The notes beneath the pieces were generated by a model that saw only the letters and a list, made by a program, of their open reading frames with translations, ran no database searches and was not told where the DNA came from. Shown in pieces: positions 1-8,988 of a stretch of 64,000 nt of DNA (within the stretch, counting starts at the first letter, position 1; each line of letters opens with the position of its first letter). Source of the DNA: Methylophaga sp. 42_25_T18 (lineage in GTDB: Bacteria > Pseudomonadota > Gammaproteobacteria > Nitrosococcales > Methylophagaceae); assembly GCA_002163085.1 (NCBI GenBank), contig MAAJ01000006.1, positions 248,001 to 312,000 of the forward strand. Reading direction: 5' to 3'. Position numbers and translations under genes: made by a program.

Positions 1-483
1 ATAGTGATGACTCGCGTTACTGTGCCGGTGGGTGACGATATTGGTTTCTTGCCTGGTACCGAAGAAGAAAAAATGACACCTTGGATGGGTGCCTTAATGG
101 ACAATATGGAAGTATTAAATAAAACCGATGTCGGCGATGAATGGGGGCGGCAAGCCACCAATGATTTATTACAAAGCCGGATCAAAATTCGCTCGATAAA
201 TTTTATGCGTGGTCGTACCTTCTTAAATCGCTTCATTATTCTTGATGAAGCACAGAACTTGACCTCAAAACAAATGAAAACATTGGTCACACGTGCAGGC
301 CCCGGCAGTAAGATAGTTTGTCTGGGTAATATTGCTCAAATTGATACGCCTTATCTAAGTGAAACTACCTCGGGTTTAACCTATGTGGTAGACCGTTTTA
401 AAGACTGGCAACATAGTGGCCATATCACCTTATTACGCGGCGAACGCTCTCGTCTGGCAGACTTTGCTTCCGAACATCTCTAA
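1..483 (+). CDS. PhoH family ATPase, C-terminal part (5' end outside window)
   Basis: The frame is open from base 1, so the start lies upstream and only about 160 C-terminal residues are seen. They carry the second half of a PhoH-type P-loop ATPase domain: the VPVGDDIGFLPGT stretch, the Walker B-like ILDEAQN, then KIVCLGNIAQID and the closing GERSRLADFASEHL. This arrangement is typical of the longer PhoH2/YlaK-type proteins, which have an N-terminal PIN ribonuclease domain; that part would lie outside the window. The family is linked to RNA metabolism and stress, but the precise role is uncertain. An ATG at base 7 is internal to the conserved domain and is not a real start. No terminator is evident after the stop, and the PilZ gene follows about 100 bases later on the same strand. 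Confidence 0.88.
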   Translation: MVMTRVTVPVGDDIGFLPGTEEEKMTPWMGALMDNMEVLNKTDVGDEWGRQATNDLLQSRIKIRSINFMRGRTFLNRFIILDEAQNLTSKQMKTLVTRAGPGSKIVCLGNIAQIDTPYLSETTSGLTYVVDRFKDWQHSGHITLLRGERSRLADFASEHL

Positions 484-588
484 ATCTGGCATAATTACTG
501 ATTATATTTTCAATTTAAATGCTGGCAGGACACTTTATTGACATAAGGTGCTGCTAATTAGAGCTGAACATAACGTGGAGTTTATGAA

Positions 589-1197
589 ATGGTTACCGAA
601 GTTTCATCGCCGGCTGATCGACGCGAATTCTTTCGTATCAACGATACTGTACTTATTGAATTACAGCCTATCAATGCCGAAGAAGCCGAAAAGCTTGGTC
701 AGATCTTAAAAGATCCCTTACATAGTGGTAATAGCCAAGAAAAAAGTCAGCTTCGAACATTGCAAACAGCGTTTAACCACATCACTGATCAAATCATTCA
801 ACATGATCGTGAGATCGCACGAGCATTACGTTTGCTTGATGAGAAAATCAACTTGGTTCACCATGCTGTGCAACGTCAGCAAAATAGATCTGACGATAAC
901 TTAAAGATAGAAGCGAACTTAAGTGGTGGTGGCATCGCATTTATGACTGCAGACAATTTCGATGCAAAGAATGCCGTTGAACTAAAAATCGAATTACAAC
1001 CCTATGGCACACTTATTCATACGATTGCTAATGTAATTTCATGTGCTAAAACACAAGATAGCTCAAGCCAAGCCCCTTACTTTCTTAGACTGGCCTTTAG
1101 CTTTATGAGCGAAATTGACCGCAGTATCCTAGTCAAGCACATATTAAACAGACAAGCAGAAACCATCCGTCACAATGCTGATAGTCAATTTGCTTAA
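589..1197 (+). CDS. PilZ domain protein
   Basis: A 202-residue protein probably responding to cyclic di-GMP. It opens with the basic DRREFFRIND motif that matches the RxxxR c-di-GMP contact of PilZ domains. After a helical insert (about residues 30-105) comes NLSGGGIAF, the (D/N)xSxxG contact, followed by the beta-barrel strands of the domain. There is no signal peptide or membrane segment, so it should be cytoplasmic. The ATG at 589 has a purine-rich GTGGAG sequence at normal spacing, whereas a nearer upstream ATG is out of frame. A diguanylate cyclase is encoded about 8 kb downstream (8989-10089), but nothing in the sequence ties the two together. The target process (motility, surface attachment) cannot be read from the sequence. 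Confidence 0.8.
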   Translation: MVTEVSSPADRREFFRINDTVLIELQPINAEEAEKLGQILKDPLHSGNSQEKSQLRTLQTAFNHITDQIIQHDREIARALRLLDEKINLVHHAVQRQQNRSDDNLKIEANLSGGGIAFMTADNFDAKNAVELKIELQPYGTLIHTIANVISCAKTQDSSSQAPYFLRLAFSFMSEIDRSILVKHILNRQAETIRHNADSQFA

Positions 1198-1221
1198 GGC
1201 TTTATTCTCTAAATAATCCGC

Positions 1222-1884
1222 ATGACTGCCACTCCCCTGCCCGTTTTATACAGTTTTCGGCGTTGTCCCTATGCGATGCGAGCCCGACTAGCTATTGCAA
1301 ATAGTCAGATCCAAGTTGAACTTCGTGAAATCGTTCTACGAAACAAGCCTCAACAACTTATCGATATTTCACCCAAAGCAACAGTCCCGGTGCTTATCAC
1401 ATCTGATGATACCGTTATCGATGAAAGCTTAGATATTATGCGATGGGTGTTAGACCAAAACGATCCGAATAACTGGTATAACTCTTTAACACAATCGCAA
1501 CGACAGCTTAGCCTACAGCTGATTGCCAATAATGATGGTGATTTTAAATATTACCTCGACCGTTATAAATACGCGGATCGTTATCCGGAATTTACCCAAG
1601 ACTATTATCGCCAGCAGGCAGTAAAAACCTTAGCCATGTTAGAACAACAATTGCAGCATAATGGTTATTTAATCTGCTCACACTTAACATTAGCGGACAT
1701 GGCAATTTTGCCTTTTATTCGGCAATTTGTGTTTACTGATAAGGCTTGGTTCGATCAAAGTCCTTATCCATTGATTCAGGCTTGGTTGGATGAGTTTATT
1801 GAGTCAGACTTGTTCATCACCATCATGCCGAAATTTAAGCAATGGCAGTCAGGAATTAAAGTTACGTTATTTCCACCAGAATAA
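1222..1884 (+). CDS. Glutathione S-transferase family protein
   Basis: A 220-residue protein with a thioredoxin-fold N-terminal domain (about residues 7-80) beginning LYSFRRCPYAMRARLA. The CPYA motif sits where the catalytic or glutathione-binding residue of GST-like and glutaredoxin-2-like proteins lies. It is followed by the cis-proline segment ATVPVL and the IDESLDI glutathione-binding motif. The remainder is the all-helical C-terminal domain, with the usual LTLADMAILPF segment. Such proteins conjugate or reduce substrates with glutathione; the substrate here is unknown. It starts 24 bases after the PilZ stop and may be cotranscribed. The Cys-Pro-Tyr-Ala active site favours thiol-transferase or reductase chemistry over classical conjugation, but this is inference. 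Confidence 0.8.
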   Translation: MTATPLPVLYSFRRCPYAMRARLAIANSQIQVELREIVLRNKPQQLIDISPKATVPVLITSDDTVIDESLDIMRWVLDQNDPNNWYNSLTQSQRQLSLQLIANNDGDFKYYLDRYKYADRYPEFTQDYYRQQAVKTLAMLEQQLQHNGYLICSHLTLADMAILPFIRQFVFTDKAWFDQSPYPLIQAWLDEFIESDLFITIMPKFKQWQSGIKVTLFPPE

Positions 1885-1992
1885 TTGTTGTGATTAATAA
1901 ATGGTTTATATGAGGAAACAGTTAGCACGCTGCTCACTCGAACGATGGCCAAATAACTCATCACAATCTATATTGTGCATTGGATAAGCAGC

Positions 1993-2772
1993 ATGAAACC
2001 TATCTTTACATCCATCAATGCTCTCAATTCAAAGACAAGCTTATTCTACGATCCAAAAAGACTAGATTCAGATAATACCGGCCCATTTATTATTATCTGT
2101 GATGATTTTTACGACGACCCATTAGCTGTACGCCAACTCGCTCTTGCTCAAATTTTTTTCCAGTACAAACCGCCCCTTGCAGCACAAGTAGGTGATGACA
2201 TCGCTGCCGAATATGATGCTTCTAAGATGGTTTGGGAATCATCATCGTTATTACGCTACTTAGGCAAAACCGTTGCTGAACCTGAGCCAGGTTATCGTCA
2301 TGCCACATCAGAAGTACGTGAAGCTCTTGCTAATGTAATTAACGAACATATCGTTACCGACACATGGCATGCAATGGGAGATTGGTGGAATGGTGCATTC
2401 CATCTGCAATACGAGGCTGGAGAAAACGTTCACCGAGTTATTCATCATCATTACCGAGAAGGTGATATTTCTCCTCGCGGTTGGAGTGGTTTAGTGTATT
2501 TATCACCAAATGCACCGAAGCAATATGGCACAACCATTTGGAGAGATAAAAAGACAAGTCGCTGCATTGCATCAAAAGGGAATAAATATGATGCTGATAT
2601 TTCCCAATTCGAACTAATGCTGTCAATTGAAAACAAATTCAATCGACTCGTTTTATTTCGTGAAAATGTGTTGCATCGTGCGGGGCATGGTTTTGGTTAC
2701 ACGCCAGAAACAGCACGATTAATGCAGACCTTCTTTTTCCAATCAAATGCTGAGGGACCGCCATCCCTATAA
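1993..2772 (+). CDS. DUF6445 family protein, oxygenase-like fold suspected
   Basis: A roughly 259-residue cytoplasmic protein resembling the DUF6445 group. The N-terminal half has IIICDDFYDDPLAVRQLAL, a motif common in these proteins. The C-terminal half has NVHRVIHHHYREGD, GWSGLVYLSPNAP, GTTIWRD and LFRENVLHRAGHGFG, ending in RLMQTFFF. The spaced histidines, the acidic residue and the C-terminal Arg before the last beta strands resemble a double-stranded beta-helix (Fe(II)/2-oxoglutarate-type) core. That functional reading is inference and the substrate is unknown. I use the ATG at 1993; an in-frame GTG at 1975 has no ribosome binding sequence. The gene stands alone between the GST gene and convergent genes on the other strand. 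Confidence 0.6.
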   Translation: MKPIFTSINALNSKTSLFYDPKRLDSDNTGPFIIICDDFYDDPLAVRQLALAQIFFQYKPPLAAQVGDDIAAEYDASKMVWESSSLLRYLGKTVAEPEPGYRHATSEVREALANVINEHIVTDTWHAMGDWWNGAFHLQYEAGENVHRVIHHHYREGDISPRGWSGLVYLSPNAPKQYGTTIWRDKKTSRCIASKGNKYDADISQFELMLSIENKFNRLVLFRENVLHRAGHGFGYTPETARLMQTFFFQSNAEGPPSL

Positions 2773-2780
2773 CAGAGCGT

Positions 2781-3290
2781 TTATTGCGGCTTATTAGCTT
2801 GGCTAATCGTTTCTAAAATACGTTTATTCACTTCTGGCGCCAGGTCTAGTGAAAGTTCACCGAAGATATACTGATGCTGGTCGTTAATTAATGGCATGGT
2901 CTGCAGTAACTTTTTACCAAGTTTAGTTTGGTTAAACTCAATGATTGTTTGTAACTCTTTCTCAGTGAAATGGCGATCGTAGATCGGGTAAATCATCGTC
3001 TTATACTTATCTTGTTCGACGATTTGTTGCTTCACTGTCATTGATACCATGACTGCAATTTCTTGCAGTGTTGAAGGACGAATATCAGGTTCTGATTGTT
3101 TTATGACTGAGGTTATTTGCTGTATATAACTAGTAATAATTTGATTACTGACCTCATCTGGTGAGTGACCGGTTTGTTGCAGTAAATTATCAATTAAGCT
3201 TCGTTTTTCGTCACTGATTTCAGCGTCAGAAAATGCTGGGTTAGCAGCTAAAGTTAATACGCTGATAAGTACGATAATCACAGATTTCAC
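2781..3290 (-). CDS. DUF2059 domain protein, exported
   Basis: A 169-residue protein with a clear signal peptide (residues 1-21, ending before SDAEISDEKR). The rest is helical and carries the DUF2059 signature FTEKELQTIIEFNQTKLGKKLLQTMP near residues 110-135. The family is periplasmic and of unknown function. It lies 4 bases downstream of the DUF2721 gene and was probably cotranscribed with it. The two genes are not functionally linked in any way the sequence reveals. Confidence 0.75.
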   Translation of the reverse strand: MKSVIIVLISVLTLAANPAFSDAEISDEKRSLIDNLLQQTGHSPDEVSNQIITSYIQQITSVIKQSEPDIRPSTLQEIAVMVSMTVKQQIVEQDKYKTMIYPIYDRHFTEKELQTIIEFNQTKLGKKLLQTMPLINDQHQYIFGELSLDLAPEVNKRILETISQANKPQ

Positions 3291-3294
3291 GAGT

Positions 3295-3702
3295 TTATTT
3301 CTCCCACCGTTCTCTTATTTTGGTTCTATCTAATTCTATTTTGAGTGATTGTTCAGATTTGAATATCTCTGTGAGCGAAATCAGTAGTGAAATCACCATC
3401 ATCATCAAACTGATAACAAAGCACACCTCTCCCCAAAACTGTTGTTGCCAAAATAACATCATCATTGCAAACACGCAGAATAAAAACGATATCACACCGA
3501 AGGCTTGCATATATTTAATAAGGTTCACACGCAGATTCAAGTTCTGTATCTGACTAATTCTATTTTTCTCATCCTGCGTTTGTAGATCTTTATTCAGTGT
3601 GCGAATAACACTCGCTAACGCTAAATAACGATTGGTGTAGGCAAGAAATAATAGTGATATACCCGAAAACATAATGGCGGGGTCAGTGATGTTTAAATTC
3701 AT
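3295..3702 (-). CDS. DUF2721 family small membrane protein
   Basis: A 135-residue inner-membrane protein. It starts with an N-terminal hydrophobic segment (about 9-27) followed by NRYLALASVIRTLNKDL, the segment that characterises DUF2721. Two further transmembrane segments follow (about 66-88 and 91-113), and the tail is charged. Function is unknown. It precedes the DUF2059 gene in the same direction and lies downstream of bioD on the same strand with a gap of only 50 bases, so it could be read from the biotin operon transcript. Confidence 0.7.
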   Translation of the reverse strand: MNLNITDPAIMFSGISLLFLAYTNRYLALASVIRTLNKDLQTQDEKNRISQIQNLNLRVNLIKYMQAFGVISFLFCVFAMMMLFWQQQFWGEVCFVISLMMMVISLLISLTEIFKSEQSLKIELDRTKIRERWEK

Positions 3703-3752
3703 TGTGATATGTAAATTATGGTTGTATTAACGATAAAACGAGTAATTTTCAG

Positions 3753-4418
3753 CTAATTCGATGTAGCTAAATTTAAAAATGGCATTGCTTGTTGATCTGA
3801 GTTTAATTGCGGCACCACACCTAAACATGGCGCATTAATATACTGTTGAAGTGTTTGAACCATTGCTTCTGTTTGTGGGCTACTTTCCAAATCGTTGGCT
3901 ATCCAACCTAGTAGAGGCAAACCAGATTGTTGAATGTTAGCTACCGATAATAATGCGTGATTAATACAACCTAGACGCATACCTACCACTAAAATTACAG
4001 GAAGATTTAACTCAACCGCCAAGTCGGCGAGGGTTTGCTTTTCATTCAAAGGCACTAACCAACCGCCAGCCCCTTCAACCACCACAACATCCGCTTGAGA
4101 TTGAATTTTTTCATAGTTGTTTTTGAGTACATTGATATCAATGTTTGTTGCTGTTTGTTGTGCTGCAATATGAGGGGCAATAGCCGGCTCAAAGGTATAG
4201 GGGTTTATCAACTCATAATCCAATTCAACATTGGCATGTTGTTGTAGGGCCAGAGCATCTTCATTACGCAAACCTTCTGCTGTTTGTTCGCAACCACTGG
4301 CAATCGGTTTCATGCCTGCAACGTTTAAACCTTGTTGTTTGAACAATTCAATCAGTCCAATACTAATAAAAGTTTTACCCACTTCGGTATCGGTGCCAGT
4401 AACAAATACACTGGTCAT
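3753..4418 (-). CDS. bioD: Dethiobiotin synthetase
   Basis: A 221-residue ATP-dependent carboxylase that closes the ureido ring of dethiobiotin from 7,8-diaminopelargonate and CO2, the penultimate step of biotin synthesis. The N-terminal P-loop GTDTEVGKTF is present. MKPIASGCE and VVVEGAGGWLVPL follow in the family order, and the length is typical (about 220-230). It is the last gene of bioB-bioF-bioH-bioC-bioD; its start overlaps the bioC stop by 4 bases (ATGA), which indicates translational coupling. Confidence 0.95.
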   Translation of the reverse strand: MTSVFVTGTDTEVGKTFISIGLIELFKQQGLNVAGMKPIASGCEQTAEGLRNEDALALQQHANVELDYELINPYTFEPAIAPHIAAQQTATNIDINVLKNNYEKIQSQADVVVVEGAGGWLVPLNEKQTLADLAVELNLPVILVVGMRLGCINHALLSVANIQQSGLPLLGWIANDLESSPQTEAMVQTLQQYINAPCLGVVPQLNSDQQAMPFLNLATSN

Positions 4419-5317
4419 GATGCTGTTCGCCTAGCGATCTGACTAACGGGTATTTTTACCGTGCCATCTTTTTCTTGTTTTTGCGTTTCTTCTGCACACC
4501 ATGCATGTCCATATATCACTTCATAGCTGGCCGGTAATAAACCGTCTTTTCTAAAGGGTTCATAGGCATTAATCACTTTTTCAAACGCCTGCTTGCCAGT
4601 TAAACCTCGACGTCGGCCTTCATTGACATTATGGGCACCGAGCTCTTTTAAGTCTTTCATCAACGCTATTGCTGTTTCATAGGTGAGAGTGAGGCGATCA
4701 ACATCTAATACTGGTTCAGCTAAGCGACTATTCATCATCGCTTCACCAATATCATGTGGGTCATAAAAAATATTCACATGAGGATAGTCATCCACTGCAG
4801 CCCATGCTTGACGTAACTCATTCAACGTATCTGGGCCTAAGCTGGTAAAACTTAGTAAACCACCAGGACGTAAAACTCGTTGGATTTCAGCAAAGCATTT
4901 TGTTGGATCACACCACTGCAAGGACAAGTTGGCATAAACCATATCGACACTATTATCAGCCAGTGGCAACGCCTCAGCATCACCAGCCATATAAGCAGGT
5001 TGTTGATGAGTAGGTAACCAGCGTTTTAAACCTGCATCACTTTGAAACCGATGTTGTGCCTGCTTTAACATGGCAGGCGCAATATCTAAGGCAATCAGTT
5101 CTGCTTTGGGATATTTTGCTGCTAATAGACTTAAATTTCGCCCAGTTCCAGCGCCAAGATCTAAGATTCGGTTTGGCTGTATTTTTACCAACGACAAGCG
5201 ATCCAATAATTCATCAGCCGTTTGACGTTGCAAGATCGCCACATCATCATATTGCTGAGCAGCATGAGCAAATGATTGTGCTACTTGATGCTTGTCGGGT
5301 GTGTACTGATTAGTCAT
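4415..5317 (-). CDS. bioC: Malonyl-[ACP] O-methyltransferase
   Basis: A 300-residue SAM-dependent methyltransferase. In biotin synthesis BioC methylates the malonyl carboxyl group of malonyl-ACP so that the fatty-acid machinery can build the pimeloyl chain. Motif I ILDLGAGTGRNL lies near residues 48-59, with YANLSLQWCDP (motif II region) and LRPGGLLSFTSLGPDTLNEL after it, all characteristic of BioC. The N-terminus KHQVAQSFAHAAQQYDDVA is also typical. The length is a little above the E. coli enzyme because of a C-terminal extension. It overlaps bioH by 8 bases and bioD by 4, inside the biotin operon. Confidence 0.93.
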   Translation of the reverse strand: MTNQYTPDKHQVAQSFAHAAQQYDDVAILQRQTADELLDRLSLVKIQPNRILDLGAGTGRNLSLLAAKYPKAELIALDIAPAMLKQAQHRFQSDAGLKRWLPTHQQPAYMAGDAEALPLADNSVDMVYANLSLQWCDPTKCFAEIQRVLRPGGLLSFTSLGPDTLNELRQAWAAVDDYPHVNIFYDPHDIGEAMMNSRLAEPVLDVDRLTLTYETAIALMKDLKELGAHNVNEGRRRGLTGKQAFEKVINAYEPFRKDGLLPASYEVIYGHAWCAEETQKQEKDGTVKIPVSQIARRTAS

Positions 5318-6071
5318 TGATAAATCGTTCTATTGCTTGTTGGCATTCTACAGGCTGAGATATAAAAGGGGCATGACCTGCACCAGCCAATAACACATCA
5401 TCAACATCAGGCTTAAACTGTTTTACAGTATCTATCATCGCTGTAGGGATTAATGTATCTCTATCACCCAAGATGCATTGAACTGGGCATGTTAAGTCTT
5501 GTAATTGCTGACGCATATCAGTGTTTATCAACAAGCTTAAACCATCTTGTAATGCCGAGGCGACAGGCGGGGTTGCTTGTGCTAATTGTTGAGCCAACTG
5601 TTTTATTGTCTGTTTACTATGTTTAGAACCACGCGCTTGCAATAATAAAAACCGCTGCAAGGTTTCACTTTGGTTTTCATCCAGGTTTTCAGCAAACTGT
5701 TCAAATACTTGCTGCTGAACAGCACAAGACCAATTCTTATCTTGGACAAATCGTGGAGTGGCAGCCATTAAGATTAGTTTATTGACCCGTTGTGGATATT
5801 GCTTTGCAAAGGCAATGCTGATCAAGCCTCCTAAAGACCATCCTAGGTAATGAGCTTGTTCGGGTAATTGTGCTGCTAACTTAGCTATCAGCGTATCCAA
5901 TTGCAGATCACCCTCTTGCCAGTGGCTTTGGCCATGACCGGGCAGGTCTACCAAATGCAAGGTAAAGTTTTTCGACAAACCTTCAGCTAACTCATGCCAA
6001 ACAGCACTGTGCATGCTCCATCCATGCAACATCACTAAGTCAGGCCCTTGCCCCATTGTCTTAATGTGCAC
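5310..6071 (-). CDS. bioH: Pimeloyl-[ACP] methyl ester esterase
   Basis: A 253-residue alpha/beta hydrolase. BioH removes the methyl group added by BioC and releases pimeloyl-ACP for BioF. The oxyanion region VMLHGWSMHSAVW, the nucleophile elbow LGWSLGGL (Ser in G-W-S-L-G), the acid in ILGDRDTLIP and the catalytic His in GAGHAPFISQP are all present in order. The start is a GTG overlapping the bioF stop by 11 bases; an ATG five codons later is the alternative. Its place between bioF and bioC supports a dedicated BioH rather than a general esterase. Confidence 0.92.
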   Translation of the reverse strand: MHIKTMGQGPDLVMLHGWSMHSAVWHELAEGLSKNFTLHLVDLPGHGQSHWQEGDLQLDTLIAKLAAQLPEQAHYLGWSLGGLISIAFAKQYPQRVNKLILMAATPRFVQDKNWSCAVQQQVFEQFAENLDENQSETLQRFLLLQARGSKHSKQTIKQLAQQLAQATPPVASALQDGLSLLINTDMRQQLQDLTCPVQCILGDRDTLIPTAMIDTVKQFKPDVDDVLLAGAGHAPFISQPVECQQAIERFIND

Positions 6072-7236
6072 TTACAGACTCCAAGGCAGCTAACAACTGA
6101 TTTACTTGGGTTTCTGAGTGCTCTGCTGACAAGGTAATACGTAAGCGGGCACTATTTTTCGGCACGGTGGGTGGGCGAATCACACCCACTAAAATGTTCT
6201 GTTTTTCTAACGCTTGGCCAATCTTTAATGCCTGTTGGTCATCACCAATAATGACCGGTTGAATGGGCGTGAATGATTCCATCAATGTTAAACCTAATTG
6301 CTTAGCCCCTAGTCTGAATTGAGCGATTAAGGCTTGCAACTTCTCCCGCCGCCAGCTTTGCTCTTGGACTATTTTTAGACTCGCCAGAGTGGCCGCTGCC
6401 ACTGCTGCTGGTTGTGCGGTGGTGTAGACATAACTGCGGGCTTGTTGAACCAATGTTTCAATGACGACCTCATCAGCAGCGATAAAGGCACCAGCTGTGC
6501 CAAAGGCTTTGCCAAAGGTGCCCATAACGATGGGTTGTTCATCATCAGCAATCTGGAAATGTTCTGTTAGGCCTCGCCCCGTTTTACCCAACACGCCTAG
6601 TCCATGAGCATCATCAATAAATAGACCGGCATTATGTTGTTGGCTTAATGTCATCAATTCAGGCAAAGGCGCTAAGTCCCCATCCATGCTAAAGACACCA
6701 TCACTGACAATAAGTTTATGCTCAGCGGTAGCTGCGGACTCTAATCGACGAGATAAAGATGCCATATCTAAATGTGGGTAGCGCAGTTGTTCTGCCGCAC
6801 TAATACGACCACCATCTAATAGCGATGCATGGTTTAACTTATCTTGAATAACCGTATCACCACGTTGCAATAAACCATCAATCACCGCAAGGTTGGCCAT
6901 ATAGCCGGTGGAGAATAACAATACCCGTTGTTGCCCTAGAAAGTCAGCTAATGCGAGTTCTAGTTCGTGATGATATTGGCTGTGCCCCGTTAATAAATGG
7001 GCAGCACCACTGCCAACACCCTCTGTTTCGGCAGCCCTTACAAAGGCTTGTGTGATTTCTTCATTGGCAGCAAGGCCCAGATAATCATTGCTACAAAATG
7101 ACAACACAGATTTGTCATCAACAACAATATTGGTACCTTGGGCTCCCGTGCGAGTACGAGAAAAACGATAACGTCCGACTGCTTTACGTTCAACTAAAGC
7201 AGCGTTTAATTCATCATTCCAAGGCAGACTGGTCAC
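6061..7236 (-). CDS. bioF: 8-amino-7-oxononanoate synthase
   Basis: A 391-residue PLP enzyme of the alpha-oxoamine synthase family that condenses pimeloyl-ACP (or -CoA) with L-alanine to give 8-amino-7-oxononanoate. Visible motifs are FCSNDYLGLA, GSGAAHLLTGHSQYHHELE, FIDDAHGLGVLG (PLP aspartate) and TFGKAFGTAGAF (Schiff-base Lys). Length is normal. It begins immediately downstream of bioB, with no gap, and overlaps bioH, so it is the second gene of the operon. The diaminopelargonate aminotransferase bioA is not in this window. Confidence 0.95.
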   Translation of the reverse strand: MTSLPWNDELNAALVERKAVGRYRFSRTRTGAQGTNIVVDDKSVLSFCSNDYLGLAANEEITQAFVRAAETEGVGSGAAHLLTGHSQYHHELELALADFLGQQRVLLFSTGYMANLAVIDGLLQRGDTVIQDKLNHASLLDGGRISAAEQLRYPHLDMASLSRRLESAATAEHKLIVSDGVFSMDGDLAPLPELMTLSQQHNAGLFIDDAHGLGVLGKTGRGLTEHFQIADDEQPIVMGTFGKAFGTAGAFIAADEVVIETLVQQARSYVYTTAQPAAVAAATLASLKIVQEQSWRREKLQALIAQFRLGAKQLGLTLMESFTPIQPVIIGDDQQALKIGQALEKQNILVGVIRPPTVPKNSARLRITLSAEHSETQVNQLLAALESVSAH

Positions 7237-8229
7237 TTACGCAGCAGAAGAATGTTTTTCTACTAGCGGTGAAATGCCTAAACGATTAAATAATTGTTGA
7301 TCATGATTGGTATCAGGATTATCAGTCGTCAGTAATTTATCACCATAGAAGATGGAGTTTGCACCAGCAAGGAAACTCATTGCTTGTAACTCATCACTCA
7401 TATGTTCACGGCCAGCGGATAAACGTACAAATGATTTTGGCATGATGATGCGACTAACAGCAATCGTGCGAACAAATTCAAACGCATCAAGATTTTCAGT
7501 GCCGTTCAACGGTGTACCTTCAACTTGTACCAATAAATTAATGGGCACACTTTCCGGGTGACTTGGCATATTGGCCAAACTGATTAATAAACCAGCGCGA
7601 TCTTTACGGCCTTCACCCATGCCAACGATGCCACCACTACAGACATGAATATCGGCATCACGAACATAACTTAACGTATCCAAGCGATCTTGATAAGTAC
7701 GAGTAGAGATGATGTCACCATAAAATTCCGGTGAGGTATCCAAGTTATGATTGTAATAATCCAAGCCTGCTTCTTTTAAGCGTTCTGCCTGATGTTTTTC
7801 CAACATGCCCAAGGTTACACATGTTTCTAAACCTAAATCTTTCACACCCGACACCATAGCTGCAACCCGTTCCAGATCGCGATCTTTCAGGTTACGCCAT
7901 GCTGCTCCCATGCAAAAACGACTGGCGCCGGATTCTTTTGCCTCAGTCGCATTTTCCAATACTTTATCTAAGGGCATTAACGGTTCAGCTTTAACGGCTG
8001 ATTCATGATGTGCACTTTGAGGGCAGTAACCACAATCTTCAGCACAACCACCTGTTTTAATGCTTAATAAAGTGCTAATTTGCACAGCATTAGGGTCAAA
8101 GTTAGCGCGATGGACAGTTTGTGCTTGATACATCAAGTCAGCAAAAGGCAATGCATATAAGGCTTCAACCTCTTCAACTTGCCAATTGTGACGAATAATT
8201 TGGTCGGTATTTACTAGATTTTCAGGCAT
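7237..8229 (-). CDS. bioB: Biotin synthase
   Basis: A 330-residue radical-SAM enzyme that inserts sulfur into dethiobiotin. The SAM-cluster cysteines are in CAEDCGYC (Cys62, Cys66, Cys69), preceded by [20 protein letters not shown] and the glycine-rich [11 protein letters not shown] are also typical. It is the first gene of the biotin operon and is divergent from comF, with under 40 bases between the two starts, so the operon promoter must lie in or across that short gap. No clear BirA operator palindrome is visible there. Confidence 0.96.
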   Translation of the reverse strand: MPENLVNTDQIIRHNWQVEEVEALYALPFADLMYQAQTVHRANFDPNAVQISTLLSIKTGGCAEDCGYCPQSAHHESAVKAEPLMPLDKVLENATEAKESGASRFCMGAAWRNLKDRDLERVAAMVSGVKDLGLETCVTLGMLEKHQAERLKEAGLDYYNHNLDTSPEFYGDIISTRTYQDRLDTLSYVRDADIHVCSGGIVGMGEGRKDRAGLLISLANMPSHPESVPINLLVQVEGTPLNGTENLDAFEFVRTIAVSRIIMPKSFVRLSAGREHMSDELQAMSFLAGANSIFYGDKLLTTDNPDTNHDQQLFNRLGISPLVEKHSSAA

Positions 8230-8266
8230 TATGTTATTTCAATAGATTTAAATGGATTAAGTCTTG

Positions 8267-8983
8267 ATGGCAATGGATGGTTTATCAAAATTGGCTCATC
8301 GTGTAGCGCGATTATACAGTAATCTGCTGCCTATACCGTGTTTACTCTGTGGTGTTCATTGTAAAACTCAGCCTTTATGTGCTGATTGTATTAACGATTT
8401 CCCTAAACTCGGCGATTGTTGTCCACGTTGTGCTACACCTCTGACTGTAGCTGTTCAGTGTGGTCATTGCCTAAACCAGCCACCAGAACAAGATAAAAGT
8501 TTCAGTGTATTTGCCTATTTAAGCCCGATAGATCGACTGATTGCTGACTTTAAATATCATGACAAGCTTTATCTAACGGACGTTTTTGCTGATTTGATGG
8601 TTGAGCAACTCAAACACAAAACGTTGCCAGAATTGTTAATACCCATTCCATTACATCGACGTCGCTTAAGACAACGAGGTTACAATCAAGCTTTAGAGCT
8701 AGCAAAGAGTCTGTCGCGTAAGCTAGGTATCCCGATCAGCAAGGACACACTTGTTCGAAGTCGTGATACCGTACCGCAAGCATCTTTGCCCTATGATCAG
8801 CGCAAACATAATATGCGGCGCGCATTCAACGTTAATCCTTCATCTTTACCACAGCATGTTGCATTGATTGATGATGTACTGACCACCGGCCATACCGCCA
8901 ATGCTGCGGTAAAATTATTACGCCAAGAAGGAGTTAGCTCGATCGAACTATGGACAATTGCACGTACAATACGCCATGATTAG
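8267..8983 (+). CDS. comF: ComF family protein (phosphoribosyltransferase-like)
   Basis: A 238-residue protein of the ComF/GntX group. Its N-terminal zinc-finger-like region has four CxxC-type pairs (CLLC, CADC, CCPRC, CGHC) between about residues 25 and 75. A type I phosphoribosyltransferase domain follows, with LLIPIPLHRRRLRQRGYNQA and the PRPP loop VALIDDVLTTGHTANA. Members are needed for DNA uptake in competent bacteria and for growth on DNA in some species; the molecular activity is not settled. The first in-frame ATG (8267) is used; a TTG just before it and an ATG at 8273 are alternatives. It is divergent from bioB, the usual proteobacterial arrangement, and is followed 5 bases later by a diguanylate cyclase gene. 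Confidence 0.88.
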   Translation: MAMDGLSKLAHRVARLYSNLLPIPCLLCGVHCKTQPLCADCINDFPKLGDCCPRCATPLTVAVQCGHCLNQPPEQDKSFSVFAYLSPIDRLIADFKYHDKLYLTDVFADLMVEQLKHKTLPELLIPIPLHRRRLRQRGYNQALELAKSLSRKLGIPISKDTLVRSRDTVPQASLPYDQRKHNMRRAFNVNPSSLPQHVALIDDVLTTGHTANAAVKLLRQEGVSSIELWTIARTIRHD

Positions 8984-8988
8984 CACCC

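Noticed and set aside
1888..1970. TTGTGAT/ATCACAA repeats as a CRP site
   Set aside because: The arms are more than 60 bases apart, not the 16-base core spacing of a CRP box.
8230..8266. BirA operator in the bioB-comF gap
   Set aside because: No TTGTAAACC-type palindrome found; the gap is too short to contain the usual full operator.
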